This document shows, one piece after another, positions 33,345 to 41,864 of a DNA stretch of 64,000 nucleotides (its first letter is position 1; every line of letters starts with the position of its first letter). The position numbers and the translations under genes were made by a program. The DNA lies in the NCBI GenBank assembly GCA_016125185.1, contig WGMG01000004.1:186001-250000 (forward strand). The letters are read 5' to 3'. The notes beneath the pieces were generated by a model, which searched no databases, had not been told where the DNA came from, and saw only the letters and a list, made by a program, of their open reading frames with translations. Source of the DNA: Armatimonadota bacterium. GTDB taxonomy: Bacteria; Armatimonadota; Fimbriimonadia; Fimbriimonadales; Fimbriimonadaceae.

Positions 33345-33596
33345 ATGACAATTCGCAATGTGACGGAGACCAAGGCCGAATTGTCGGCTCTGCTCGTTCT
33401 CGTCGAGAACGGCGAAGAGGTCGTGATTTCGAGAGCGGGAAAGCCGGTTGCGAAACTCGTGAAGATCGAACCGCAAAAACAGCCTCGGAAGTTCGGTCTG
33501 CTTCGTGGGCAAGGCTGGATAAGCGAGGACTTTGACGCTCCAGATCCCGAGCTCGAAGAGTTATTTTACGAAGGGCCAATTGAACCTACTCGTTGA
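33345..33596 (+). CDS. Phd/YefM family antitoxin
   Basis: The 83-residue protein begins MTIRNVTETKAELSALLVLV and continues NGEEVVISRAGKPVAKLVKI, the characteristic Phd/YefM fold that binds operator DNA. The C-terminal half, acidic and flexible, would wrap and block the toxin. A CATAAT box ends 6 bases before the ATG. The toxin start lies inside this gene. Phd-type antitoxins are often paired with PIN-domain toxins, as here. Confidence 0.85.
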   Translation: MTIRNVTETKAELSALLVLVENGEEVVISRAGKPVAKLVKIEPQKQPRKFGLLRGQGWISEDFDAPDPELEELFYEGPIEPTR

Positions 33597-33966
33597 CACG
33601 CGTATCCTCGTTTGGACTCTTCTTGAACCCGAAAGAATTCCAAGGGCCTTTGAGCACGTACTAGTCGATCCGAGCAACGAAATCTGGTACAGCTCACTCA
33701 GCGTCTGGGAGATCGTGACGAAGATCCAGATTGGAAAAATGAGCCTCGGACGAGATTTCGAAACGGCAATTAAGGCACAGGGTCTGAAGTATCTGCCTTT
33801 CGAGTCTCGCCACGCACTGAAACAGTTCGATTTACCGCTTCACCACCGAGACCCGTTCGATCGAGGACTGATGGCCCAAGCCGCCTACGAAAGGCTCAAG
33901 TTGATGACTTCTGACCAAACTCTGCGTCAGTATGCCGACAATGTAGACCTCATCATGGTGCCATAG
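33580..33966 (+). CDS. PIN-domain toxin (VapC-like)
   Basis: The 128-residue protein starts at TTG 33580 and reads MNLLVDTRILVWTLLEPERI, the usual VapC beginning, where the Asp is the first metal ligand. SVWEIVTKIQIGK holds the conserved Glu and HHRDPFDRGLMAQA the further acidic residues; TSDQTLRQY is the C-terminal signature. PIN toxins are magnesium-dependent RNases. The more upstream ATG (33532) would add 16 residues read from the antitoxin gene in another frame, so the TTG start with a 17-base overlap is preferred. Confidence 0.83.
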   Translation: MNLLVDTRILVWTLLEPERIPRAFEHVLVDPSNEIWYSSLSVWEIVTKIQIGKMSLGRDFETAIKAQGLKYLPFESRHALKQFDLPLHHRDPFDRGLMAQAAYERLKLMTSDQTLRQYADNVDLIMVP

Positions 33967-34113
33967 CTACTTAGCGTACAGCAGTTCAGCCGACTGGCTT
34001 TAACCTGGCTCCCTTGGCGAAGAGACTGGTCAAAGAGTGGATGGTGGTCCTGCGAACTGGGGATAGACAGACGACCACAAAGCCGCCGCCTCAATCGCGA
34101 CCATCCCCAAATT

Positions 34114-34164
34114 GGATACCTCTTGGCGAAGGGGTCGGTGAGCGAAGAATGAGCGAACCGGGGG
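34114..34164 (+). repeat. REP-like dispersed palindromic repeat, copy C
   Basis: The unit reads GGATACCTCTTGGCGA..., then GGTCGGTGAGCGAAG, AATGAGCGAACCGGGGG. The second half matches copies A and B; the first hairpin is eroded. It lies in the 234-base gap between the toxin gene and a convergent gene, which holds nothing else of note. Confidence 0.6.
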
Positions 34165-34200
34165 ATTGGGAAACTCATATAGAACAACGAAAACCTCCGG

Positions 34201-35343
34201 TTACTTCGAATACGGCGTGCACAAAGGATCGCCAATCACGATGTCCTCCCAACCCACGAACCGCGACGCCGCATAGTAGCTCTCCGCCAACGTCCAACCC
34301 GATGTATACCGGTCAAACAGTATCGTCGGCGAAGCGATCGCCTGCAAGAGCGGCTCGTCGCAATACCCCTTCACGCCCGTCACCCGACCCTTGATCAAAT
34401 CCGCAATCAATGACTGCCCACCCGTCGTTGGCAGAAAGGTTCGACCCGAGGTCGAAACCGCCGTTTCGGCAATCGCACCAGGTTCAAATCGAAGCAGCTC
34501 GTACCCGTCGTGGTCGAACTTGGGGTCATTGCTTCCCCAAGAGCAGTACCCAGCGAGGTTTCCCTTGCGGCCGATGAAAACATCGGTCCGATCCACGGTG
34601 ACAGGAATCCCTTTCGCCTCCAATTTCTTGCCCGCCACCACCATGTCCGCGTCCCACTCGTTGTACGCCATCTCATTGATCGTGTGCAGGTCGAGCTTGC
34701 CGTCCGTTACCGGCGACATCGGCACCTTGTCAATATTCCCGATTCCGTGCCCCTCGGCCACGTCGATGAGGATATTGCCCGTCGGGTGCATCTTTTCCGA
34801 CTGCATCGCATAGGTCGACAGGAGCTTGGCATCGTCAACCGTATAGCCGTCCAATCGAGTCACGAGGTACCCGCCGAATTTGGCATGACTGAACCGCTCC
34901 TTCGAGTCCCAAAAGCGATTCGCCCAACACTTCCCCGTAAAGCCAGAATCGTTCAATATCACCGGCACCACATCCTTTCGGTCGGCGTAATCCATCGCCG
35001 CGAGCGTCGAGTCCAAGGAAGGTCGATTGTTTCCAACCCCGTTGGGCGCGCCTGTTAGCCGAATCGGAATACCCTTGGTCAGCACAATAAAGTCGATCCC
35101 GCTCTTCTTCGTCAGAAATGCCTTGATCGGTGCAAGAATCTTCGCCTGATAGTCCGGGTAAGGCATGGTCTCCTTGCCCGCGTCGAGAGCCGAATCCTGG
35201 CACTCTACCTTCACTACGTTCGTTACCCCTCGCTTCTTCATGTAGTCCGTCGCGATTTCAATGGAGGCTGGGCTGGCGGTGTTTTCGACGACCAGAACGC
35301 GTGAAGCGTTGTTGGCCGCGAGGACCAAAGAAGCGAAGAGCAT
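34201..35343 (-). CDS. TIGR03790-like secreted protein
   Basis: The 380-residue protein has a short signal sequence (MLFASLVLAANNASRVLVVE). The stretch MPYPDYQAKILAPIKAFL, then DFIVLTKGIPIRL, and later WDADMVVAGKKL match my recollection of the TIGR03790 family, found in planctomycetes, acidobacteria and related groups and of unknown function. Start ATG 35343 is preferred to 35379 because a TAGTAT box lies 7 bases upstream and the signal sequence then begins the protein. No partner genes are nearby. Confidence 0.6.
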   Translation of the reverse strand: MLFASLVLAANNASRVLVVENTASPASIEIATDYMKKRGVTNVVKVECQDSALDAGKETMPYPDYQAKILAPIKAFLTKKSGIDFIVLTKGIPIRLTGAPNGVGNNRPSLDSTLAAMDYADRKDVVPVILNDSGFTGKCWANRFWDSKERFSHAKFGGYLVTRLDGYTVDDAKLLSTYAMQSEKMHPTGNILIDVAEGHGIGNIDKVPMSPVTDGKLDLHTINEMAYNEWDADMVVAGKKLEAKGIPVTVDRTDVFIGRKGNLAGYCSWGSNDPKFDHDGYELLRFEPGAIAETAVSTSGRTFLPTTGGQSLIADLIKGRVTGVKGYCDEPLLQAIASPTILFDRYTSGWTLAESYYAASRFVGWEDIVIGDPLCTPYSK

Positions 35344-35441
35344 GACGGAAATACTATCACCGCCAGGGTCTGATGTCAAAGTCGAAACGCCTACGATGTC
35401 CCTCGTTGAAACGACAGGGTCGCCGTAATGAGAACTTTCAG

Positions 35442-35457
35442 ATACTGTATGGAGTAT
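35442..35457. promoter_or_regulatory. CsoR operator box upstream of csoR
   Basis: ATACTGTATGGAGTAT is an interrupted palindrome (ATACT/AGTAT) overlapping the -10 region (GTATAT, 35454-35459) of csoR. Twelve of its 16 bases match the box upstream of copZ. Confidence 0.6.
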
Positions 35458-35465
35458 ATAAAACC

Positions 35466-35759
35466 ATGACCGCCGAAGAACGCAAAGCGATCGACCGCCG
35501 CCTCGCCCGTATTGAAGGGCAGGTGAGGGGTCTGCGCCGCATGGTCGAGCAAGATGCTTACTGCTCTGATATCCTTCAGCAAGTGAGCGCCGTAGACTCA
35601 GCTTTGAGTCAAGTTTCTGCCGCCGTGGCCTCTCAACATATCAAGCACTGTGTGCTTGGACACGATACCGGCGAAGCCCACCCCGTCGCCAAGTCCATGA
35701 CCCGAGAGGAAGTCATCGAGGAACTAGATGAGGTGTTTAGTCGCCTCATGCGTTCCTAA
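35466..35759 (+). CDS. csoR: CsoR-type copper-sensing repressor
   Basis: The 97-residue helical protein is a DUF156-family metal-sensing repressor: EERKAIDRRLARIEGQVRGL, then MVEQDAYCSDILQQVSAV and SQHIKHCVLGH. The Cys of YCSDIL with the His and Cys of HIKHC gives the C-H-C copper(I) site of CsoR. Binding copper releases it from DNA. ATG 35466 is chosen because the family starts close to this helix and a GTATAT box precedes it by 6 bases; an upstream in-frame ATG adds 31 residues unlike the family. It heads csoR-copZ-copA. Confidence 0.9.
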   Translation: MTAEERKAIDRRLARIEGQVRGLRRMVEQDAYCSDILQQVSAVDSALSQVSAAVASQHIKHCVLGHDTGEAHPVAKSMTREEVIEELDEVFSRLMRS

Positions 35760-35774
35760 TACCCATAGGAGTAT
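35759..35774. promoter_or_regulatory. CsoR operator box upstream of copZ
   Basis: ATACCCATAGGAGTAT resembles the ATACCC-GGGTAT type of CsoR operator known from Bacillus. It begins on the last base of the csoR stop codon and contains the copZ ribosome site (AGGAGT), so repressor binding could affect both transcription and ribosome access. Confidence 0.6.
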
Positions 35775-35777
35775 CAA

Positions 35778-35981
35778 ATGAAATTAGTTTTGAAAATCGA
35801 AGGCATGAGCTGCCAAAACTGCGTCGCTCACGTGACCAAGGCGCTGAAATCCATTTCCGGCGTTGAAGACGCAATCGTAGACCTAGGCGAAGGCTCGGCC
35901 AAGGTGTCGGGCTCTAACCTTAACGGCCAAGCACTCATCGAAGCGGTTGAGGAAGAAGGCTACGAAGCCGAGGTGGCATAG
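35778..35981 (+). CDS. copZ: Copper chaperone (HMA domain, CopZ-like)
   Basis: The 67-residue protein is a single heavy-metal-associated domain: [20 protein letters not shown], with the two Cys of MSCQNC binding copper(I), and a ferredoxin-like fold ending in [15 protein letters not shown]. It passes copper to the ATPase encoded two bases further on. AGGAGT precedes the ATG. The middle Gln-Asn of the metal site is one of the usual variants. Confidence 0.92.
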   Translation: MKLVLKIEGMSCQNCVAHVTKALKSISGVEDAIVDLGEGSAKVSGSNLNGQALIEAVEEEGYEAEVA

Positions 35982-35983
35982 CC

Positions 35984-38179
35984 ATGTCCACTCAACACCA
36001 GCACGAAACCCAACTCGATATCCAAGGCATGACCTGCGCGTCGTGCGTCCGCCGGGTCGAGAAGGCCCTGGCCAATACGACCGGAGTCGATTCGGTAAAC
36101 GTTAACTTTGCCAACCATCAGGCCGTCGTCGTCCACAGCCATGATGTCGCCACCGACGACCTCACTAAGGCTGTCGACCGGGCCGGGTATACCGCCAAAC
36201 CGGTAAACCACTCGATGCATGAACACCATTCGGCGTCGGAACATGCCGAACACATGCGAGCCGAATCCGAGCATGAGATGCGGTCGATGCTGGCTAATGT
36301 CTGGCTGGCCGCCGCCCTCACGATTCCCCTCGTCATCCTGTCGATGGCGTGGCACCCGCGCCCCGAGTGGGCCAATTGGCTCCTCTTCGCCCTCGCTACA
36401 CCCGTCACTTTCTGGTGTGGCCGTCAGTTTTTTGTACTCTCGGCCAAGGCTTTGCGCCACGGCTCGACCACCATGGACACGCTGGTCGCGATGGGTGCTG
36501 GAGCCGCGTGGGCATACTCCACCTACGCCCTCCTGACTCAATCCGGCCACGCCCAAAGCGAACATGTCTACTTCGAGACCGGGGCCGTCATTGTAACTCT
36601 GATCCTCCTCGGTCGGTACCTCGAAGCCAGAGCCAAATCGCACATGTCCGACTCCATTCGGAAGCTAATGAATCTCGCGCCGAAAACTGCGACGGTCCTT
36701 GACGAGCAGGGTGGTGAAAGTTCGGTTCCGCTGAACGCCGTCAAAGCGGGTGACCGCATTCGGGTTCGACCCGGCGAGACCGTCGCCGTCGATGGCGAAA
36801 TAGTCGAAGGCGAGTCGTACGTCAATGAGTCAATGATCACCGGCGAGCCGATCGCTGTGCATAAAGCCACCGGCGATTCGGTGACCGGAGGAACAGTGAA
36901 CGAGCGAGGATCGTTTGTCTTTAGAGCCGAGCACGTCGGCTCCGAAACGATACTATCCCAAATCGCCAAAATGGTTGAGCGAGCCCAGGGCTCGAAAGCG
37001 CCAATGCAGGGTCTGGCTGACCGGGTCTCGTCGATCTTCGTTCCCCTCGTGATCGTGGTCGCGGTTGCAACCCTGATTGGTTACCTCGCCACCGGACACT
37101 CGTTCGACGCCGCAGTTTTGCCCGCTGTCGCGGTCCTGGTCGTCGCCTGCCCGTGCGCCCTCGGCCTCGCAACTCCAACTGCCTTGATGGTCGGCACCGG
37201 GCGTGGATCTGAGTTGGGTGTGCTGGTCAAAGATGGCAAATCCCTCGAAACCGCAGGCTCCATCCGCACGGTCCTCCTCGATAAAACCGGTACTTTGACC
37301 CAAGGCAAGCCGAGCGTGACCGACGTTCGACCGTTCGGTGCCTGGAGCGAAGAAGATGCGCTCACTTTTGCTGCATCGCTGGAGGCTCAAAGCGAGCACC
37401 CTATCGCCAGGGCGGTTGTCGCCGCCGCCAAGGAACGCAACTTAGCCATGGCCGAAGTCGCAAATTTTGAAGCGGAACAGGGACAAGGCGTGCGTGGAAC
37501 GGTTGAGGGCCAGGAAGGGTTTGTGGGCAAGCCTGGCATGGCAAAGTCCGTCCCAGACGAAGTGCAGCAAGCCATCGCCAACCTCGAAGAGGAAGGCAAA
37601 ACCGTGTTCTTGGTTGCCAAGGGGGACCAGTATGCGGTGCTCGCCGTCGCCGACACTCTCGGCGAACACAGTCGCGAGGCAATCGATCAGCTTCAATCCC
37701 TTCAAATCCGTCCGGTGATGGTCACGGGCGACAACCGTGCGACCGCCGAGGCGATCGCTAAAAAGGTGGGGATCGAGGCGATCGAAGCACAAGTCTTGCC
37801 GGCGGATAAAGCCGCGATCGTCCAGCGGTATCAGAAGGACGGCATGGCGGCTATGGTCGGCGATGGCATCAACGATGCACCCGCCCTCGCCCAGGCTGAT
37901 CTTGGAATCGCGATGGGCACGGGAACGGACGTCGCCATGGAAACCGCTGGCGTCACGTTGCTCAAATCCGATCTGCGTGGCGTTGCCCAAGCTATACGCC
38001 TGGCCCGAGCAACCCTATCCACGATCCGAGGCAATCTCTTTTGGGCGTTCGCCTACAATGTGGTGATGGTTCCGCTCGCCGCCATCGGCGTGATGAGTCC
38101 GATGATCGCTGCGGGAGCCATGGCTCTATCCAGTATCTCCGTCGTCCTCAACTCGCTGAGGCTTCGCCGATTCGCCTAA
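35984..38179 (+). CDS. copA: Copper-translocating P1B-type ATPase
   Basis: The 731-residue pump expels copper(I) at the cost of ATP. It has one N-terminal metal-binding domain ([15 protein letters not shown], about residue 15), a His-rich linker ([19 protein letters not shown]) and eight expected membrane helices. The transport site is [12 protein letters not shown] (about residue 388), phosphorylation [11 protein letters not shown] (about 432), nucleotide site SEHPIARA and hinge [16 protein letters not shown] (about 626). The CPC motif marks copper or silver specificity. With csoR and copZ it forms a complete sense-deliver-export module. The final stop shares CTAA with the convergent gene. 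Confidence 0.95.
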   Translation: MSTQHQHETQLDIQGMTCASCVRRVEKALANTTGVDSVNVNFANHQAVVVHSHDVATDDLTKAVDRAGYTAKPVNHSMHEHHSASEHAEHMRAESEHEMRSMLANVWLAAALTIPLVILSMAWHPRPEWANWLLFALATPVTFWCGRQFFVLSAKALRHGSTTMDTLVAMGAGAAWAYSTYALLTQSGHAQSEHVYFETGAVIVTLILLGRYLEARAKSHMSDSIRKLMNLAPKTATVLDEQGGESSVPLNAVKAGDRIRVRPGETVAVDGEIVEGESYVNESMITGEPIAVHKATGDSVTGGTVNERGSFVFRAEHVGSETILSQIAKMVERAQGSKAPMQGLADRVSSIFVPLVIVVAVATLIGYLATGHSFDAAVLPAVAVLVVACPCALGLATPTALMVGTGRGSELGVLVKDGKSLETAGSIRTVLLDKTGTLTQGKPSVTDVRPFGAWSEEDALTFAASLEAQSEHPIARAVVAAAKERNLAMAEVANFEAEQGQGVRGTVEGQEGFVGKPGMAKSVPDEVQQAIANLEEEGKTVFLVAKGDQYAVLAVADTLGEHSREAIDQLQSLQIRPVMVTGDNRATAEAIAKKVGIEAIEAQVLPADKAAIVQRYQKDGMAAMVGDGINDAPALAQADLGIAMGTGTDVAMETAGVTLLKSDLRGVAQAIRLARATLSTIRGNLFWAFAYNVVMVPLAAIGVMSPMIAAGAMALSSISVVLNSLRLRRFA

Positions 38180-38652
38180 ACCATCGGCAAGAGCGCCCGA
38201 ATTGCGCCTAGATGGTAGGCCGCGTGGGCGATGTTTGCGATCACGTAAATCTCGTCATCGAAGGTCTCTAGGTTAACATCGAAGTTGCCCATCTCGGTGT
38301 ACCACCGATTGGCCTCCACATATTCTTGGGTCGTTCTTGCGACAACGTCATTCCAGGAGTTTTCGTCGAACTCCTGGACATCCCAACTCCCTTCCCAGTC
38401 GCTCGGTTCTCGACTTCCCCGATTGTTCGCATTGAATAAATGGAGGAAGTAGCACAAGTGGTTGGCATGGGCGCCAATGGTGGAGGTCATGCCATGCAAC
38501 TTCTTGGATGCTTGCTCTGCGGAAAGGGATTGGAGTGTGTTGAGAATGGCTTCGCTGCCTTGGACGAACCACGTATAGTCTTTGTCGGGCGCTACCCCTT
38601 CGAAAGCCTCGCGGAAGATTTCCTGACACGCCATTCGAATCGTGTTGGACAT
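38176..38652 (-). CDS. DinB-like domain protein
   Basis: The 158-residue helical protein has the DinB four-helix bundle look: [16 protein letters not shown], where the His residues would be metal ligands, and [18 protein letters not shown] at the C-terminus, the typical third His helix. DinB-family proteins are metal-dependent thiol transferases or stress proteins of unclear role. ATG 38652 is chosen because TAAGTT lies 5 bases before it and because an upstream extension (38718) is not like the family. Confidence 0.75.
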   Translation of the reverse strand: MSNTIRMACQEIFREAFEGVAPDKDYTWFVQGSEAILNTLQSLSAEQASKKLHGMTSTIGAHANHLCYFLHLFNANNRGSREPSDWEGSWDVQEFDENSWNDVVARTTQEYVEANRWYTEMGNFDVNLETFDDEIYVIANIAHAAYHLGAIRALLPMV

Positions 38653-38824
38653 ACCCAAACTTACCACCCAATCCTCGAAATGTATACATGCGTACACTAT
38701 TTTGTTTTGTGATATCATGAAGAGGTCGAATGACCTTCGACGTTATGATCGACCTAGCCTAACACCACAGATCGTTACTCCCGTCCCGCTTCTGGGACGC
38801 CCGTGATCCTGTCTTAGGTCGTTT

Positions 38825-40297
38825 ATGCTCCAAGGATTCCAACTCTCTTTGACGTTGGACCCACGTGTGGGTCCGCTATTCGAAAATCTCGATCTCTCCG
38901 TCGGCGACGGGGAAAAGGTCGCACTCATCGGCCGCAACGGCGTGGGCAAGACTCGCCTCTTGCGCATTCTGGCTGGGGTCGATCCGCCATCGAGCGGTAA
39001 GGTGGTCCGCTCCGGCGGAGCCATGCCCGCGTACCTGCCCCAGGACTTCGATCTTGGCTTCGCAGGCACCTTGGCTGATCTGCACGAGGACGTTCCATAC
39101 CACGCTTTGGCTCGCGCGGCGAGTCGAGTGGGGTTGTCCGTCGATCTGCTTCACGCGTCCTATTCGACTCTCAGTCTGGGCGAGAAGATGCGCGGAGCGA
39201 TCGCTGGCTTGCTGGCGATCGAGCCCACGGTTCTCTTGTTGGATGAGCCGACCAATCACTTGGATATCCACGCCAAGGCGTGGCTGACCGAGTTCCTGCG
39301 GGATTGCCCGGAGTCGGTTCTGCTCGTCTGCCATGACCGCGCCGTTCTCAACGCGGTGCCGGAAAAGATTTACGAGATCACGTCACGTGGACTGGAAAGC
39401 TACTCGGGCAACTACGAATTCCTTCAACAGGAAAAGCAGGAGGCTCAGGCTCGCCAGCAACGCGAATGGGACGCCCACCAGCATGAGGCGCGACGCCTGA
39501 AGGTCGCCGCCGAGGGCATCCGGCAACGAGCAGTGAAGACCGGGAAGAAGCCGCGTGGCAACAACTACGACGCCTTCCAAAAGCCGTTCTTCGAGGCGAA
39601 GAAAGCGCGGGTGGAAAAGCAGGCGAAAGCGGTGTTGAAGCGGGTGGAAAGAGAGGTCCACGATGCGCCGGATAAGCCGTTCATGGCTGATTCGCTCAAA
39701 ATCGAATTCCCAACCAAGCCTCTTCGATCCGGGGTCCCGCTGACGGTGCGCGGCCTATCCAAAAGCTATGGCTCACGCCAACTGTTTGAGGGTCTGAATC
39801 TTGTCGTCGAGAATCGAGCGAGGGTCGCGATTGTCGGTCCGAACGGGTGCGGCAAGACCACGTTATTCCGCATCCTCCTAGGGCAGGAGCAAGCCGATTG
39901 TGGAGAGTTCGCTTGGTCCTCTGACGCGTGCATTGCCGCCATGAGCCAGGGTCGAACGGCGGTGCCGATGGACTTGCCCGCCTTCGAGGCTGCAGGCGGC
40001 GACCCTGAACAGGCGAGGACTTTGCTCGCCTGCCTTGGCATGCGTGGGCTAGTCGGCGAGCGTCCGGTCCGTCAGCTTTCGGTTGGCGAAAGGACCAAGG
40101 TGGAGATCGCCTCGATGATTCTTCGCGGCGCAAATGTGCTGATGCTCGACGAGCCGACTAACCACCTCGACATCCCTTCGATCGAAGCGCTGGAAGCGGC
40201 GCTCGACGCCTTTCCGGGTGTCGTGCTGTTCGTGTCCCACGATCTGGAATTTGTCGAACGCCTCGCTTCCGATGTCATCAATATTTCCGAAGGATGA
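38825..40297 (+). CDS. ABC-F family ATP-binding protein
   Basis: The 490-residue protein has two ABC domains and no membrane segment. Domain 1: Walker A GRNGVGKT (about residue 38), signature LSLGEKMRGAI, Walker B VLLLDEPTNHLD. Domain 2: Walker A GPNGCGKT (about residue 337), signature LSVGERTKVEI, Walker B VLMLDEPTNHLD. The linker (about residues 195-290) is long and charged, as in ABC-F proteins that act on the ribosome exit site as translation factors or antibiotic protection proteins. EttA-like housekeeping roles and resistance cannot be told apart here. Confidence 0.9.
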   Translation: MLQGFQLSLTLDPRVGPLFENLDLSVGDGEKVALIGRNGVGKTRLLRILAGVDPPSSGKVVRSGGAMPAYLPQDFDLGFAGTLADLHEDVPYHALARAASRVGLSVDLLHASYSTLSLGEKMRGAIAGLLAIEPTVLLLDEPTNHLDIHAKAWLTEFLRDCPESVLLVCHDRAVLNAVPEKIYEITSRGLESYSGNYEFLQQEKQEAQARQQREWDAHQHEARRLKVAAEGIRQRAVKTGKKPRGNNYDAFQKPFFEAKKARVEKQAKAVLKRVEREVHDAPDKPFMADSLKIEFPTKPLRSGVPLTVRGLSKSYGSRQLFEGLNLVVENRARVAIVGPNGCGKTTLFRILLGQEQADCGEFAWSSDACIAAMSQGRTAVPMDLPAFEAAGGDPEQARTLLACLGMRGLVGERPVRQLSVGERTKVEIASMILRGANVLMLDEPTNHLDIPSIEALEAALDAFPGVVLFVSHDLEFVERLASDVINISEG

Positions 40298-40331
40298 AAC
40301 GGTGTTCGAGTTGCCGCGTCATCAATGAGAC

Positions 40332-41339
40332 ATGGTTCTTTCAGGCATCATCCTCGCGTCGATGGCGGTTCAGCGCGCGCCTCTGCTATTCGAAAAAGCA
40401 AAGTTATTGGCGAGAACCAGCGGTTGGGCTGAAGTTTCTGTTGGGGTGCCCGACTATCGTTGGTTGGATTCGAACACGGTTCTTTTTCAATTGCCTCGAC
40501 CTGAAGAACCGACTCGGATTTCGTCCCTTGATACGCGATCTGGCAAGGTTGCAGAAGTCGAGTGCCTCCAGGACTTCAGTCAGCTTAAGGGCGACTTTTC
40601 TACTTTGCAGGTCTCGCCTAACGGGGACAAAATCTTGTGGGCCGGCGGAACGGGATCCAGCGCGAAATGGTATGTGACGACTCTTGGCAACAGACAGGTA
40701 TTGAGTTTCGCGAGGAAGCGGTTACGCGACCCAAGTAACCCTCCGATGCCTGACGACTACTCGCTGGCATCATGGTCTTGGGATGGGAAGTCAGTTCTTG
40801 AGAGTGTCGTAAGCTACGGAGGTGAAGGCGGCGTCGCTATGTGGCGACGAAGCCTTTCGAAGCTAGCGTCAGAATCGAATTTGCCCTTTGCTAAATGTTC
40901 AGTTGATGGTCATCCGTCGCTCATCGGGCTCAACAAGGCTTTCGCGTCAAGCGGGCTTCTAGCGGGTTCCCCTCGGAGCTCGGTCGGCTTCAGAACCTGG
41001 AACGTGCTGGAGCCGCGAGCAACTTATCGCGGTTGGACAGTTTCGGTGCCGAAGGGGCGAACCATCGAGTCGTTTGTCCATTCACACTCTGGCCACCGAA
41101 TCCTTTGGGACTTATCGGTTCACGATGGGAAAAGTAGAAATCCGTGGGATTCCATTGGCGAAGAGATTTGGCTTACAGATGGGACCGGAGCAGGTTGGAA
41201 GCTGGTCACCAGCGTTCCCATCCGAACAGAGGAAGAACGACGGCGGGTGGAGACGTTCGGAATTCCGAAATGGGTCCCAGGAGATCGAGCGATCTCCTTC
41301 GTCTATTCTGGCGGCCTATACACCTTCGATCTGCCCTAG
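40332..41339 (+). CDS. Hypothetical protein with a beta-propeller-like pattern
   Basis: The 335-residue protein begins with a weak hydrophobic stretch (MVLSGIILASMAVQRAPLLF). Repeats such as FSTLQVSPNGDKILWAGG and YSLASWSWDGKSVLESVV, in which an aspartate or asparagine-glycine turn joins short strands, recall TolB/WD40-type beta-propellers used for binding. Length would allow five or six blades. No catalytic residues stand out. The identification is tentative. Confidence 0.55.
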   Translation: MVLSGIILASMAVQRAPLLFEKAKLLARTSGWAEVSVGVPDYRWLDSNTVLFQLPRPEEPTRISSLDTRSGKVAEVECLQDFSQLKGDFSTLQVSPNGDKILWAGGTGSSAKWYVTTLGNRQVLSFARKRLRDPSNPPMPDDYSLASWSWDGKSVLESVVSYGGEGGVAMWRRSLSKLASESNLPFAKCSVDGHPSLIGLNKAFASSGLLAGSPRSSVGFRTWNVLEPRATYRGWTVSVPKGRTIESFVHSHSGHRILWDLSVHDGKSRNPWDSIGEEIWLTDGTGAGWKLVTSVPIRTEEERRRVETFGIPKWVPGDRAISFVYSGGLYTFDLP

Positions 41340-41354
41340 GTACCATCGCTCCAG

Positions 41355-41864
41355 ATGCGGCGCGTGATGGTGATCGGCAATGGCGGAGGTGGGAAAACGA
41401 CGCTCTCGCTTCGGCTTGCTGAAGCAAAAGGGTTACCGCTAACCGAGGTCGATCTCATTCAGTTTCGGCCAGGATGGGAGCGTACACCGGCCGACGAGGT
41501 TCGGGCTAGGCTGGACGAAGTTCACGATCAGGATGCGTGGCTGATCGACGGCTTTGGGCCCTGGGATAGCATTGAGCGAAGGGCGGAGTTGGCGGACACG
41601 ATCATCTTCGTCGATCATCCGATCTGGGTGCATTTCTGGTGGGCATGCGAACGTCAGATCGCGGCGGCACTGGGGCAGGAGCGGGTAGGTGGACCTGAGG
41701 GGTGCGATTTGCGGGAGGTCACGAAAGAGATGTTTGAGACACTTTGGAGGGTGCATGAGAACCTGCGTCCAATGCTGGTGGAACTGGTCGAGCATCATCC
41801 CGAAAAGACCATTTGGATCAAATCGCCGGAAGAACTGGACGCGTTTCTGGCGGGGCTAGCCTAG
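41355..41864 (+). CDS. Adenylate-kinase-like P-loop NTPase
   Basis: The 169-residue protein opens with VMVIGNGGGGKTTLSLRLAE, a Walker A loop, and has AWLIDGFGPWDSIERR and TIIFVDHPIWVHFWW, which follow the layout of small nucleoside kinases related to FlaR/adenylate kinase. It may phosphorylate a small molecule, but a typical acceptor site is not evident. It ends convergently with the flavoenzyme gene, overlapping by 9 bases. Confidence 0.75.
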   Translation: MRRVMVIGNGGGGKTTLSLRLAEAKGLPLTEVDLIQFRPGWERTPADEVRARLDEVHDQDAWLIDGFGPWDSIERRAELADTIIFVDHPIWVHFWWACERQIAAALGQERVGGPEGCDLREVTKEMFETLWRVHENLRPMLVELVEHHPEKTIWIKSPEELDAFLAGLA

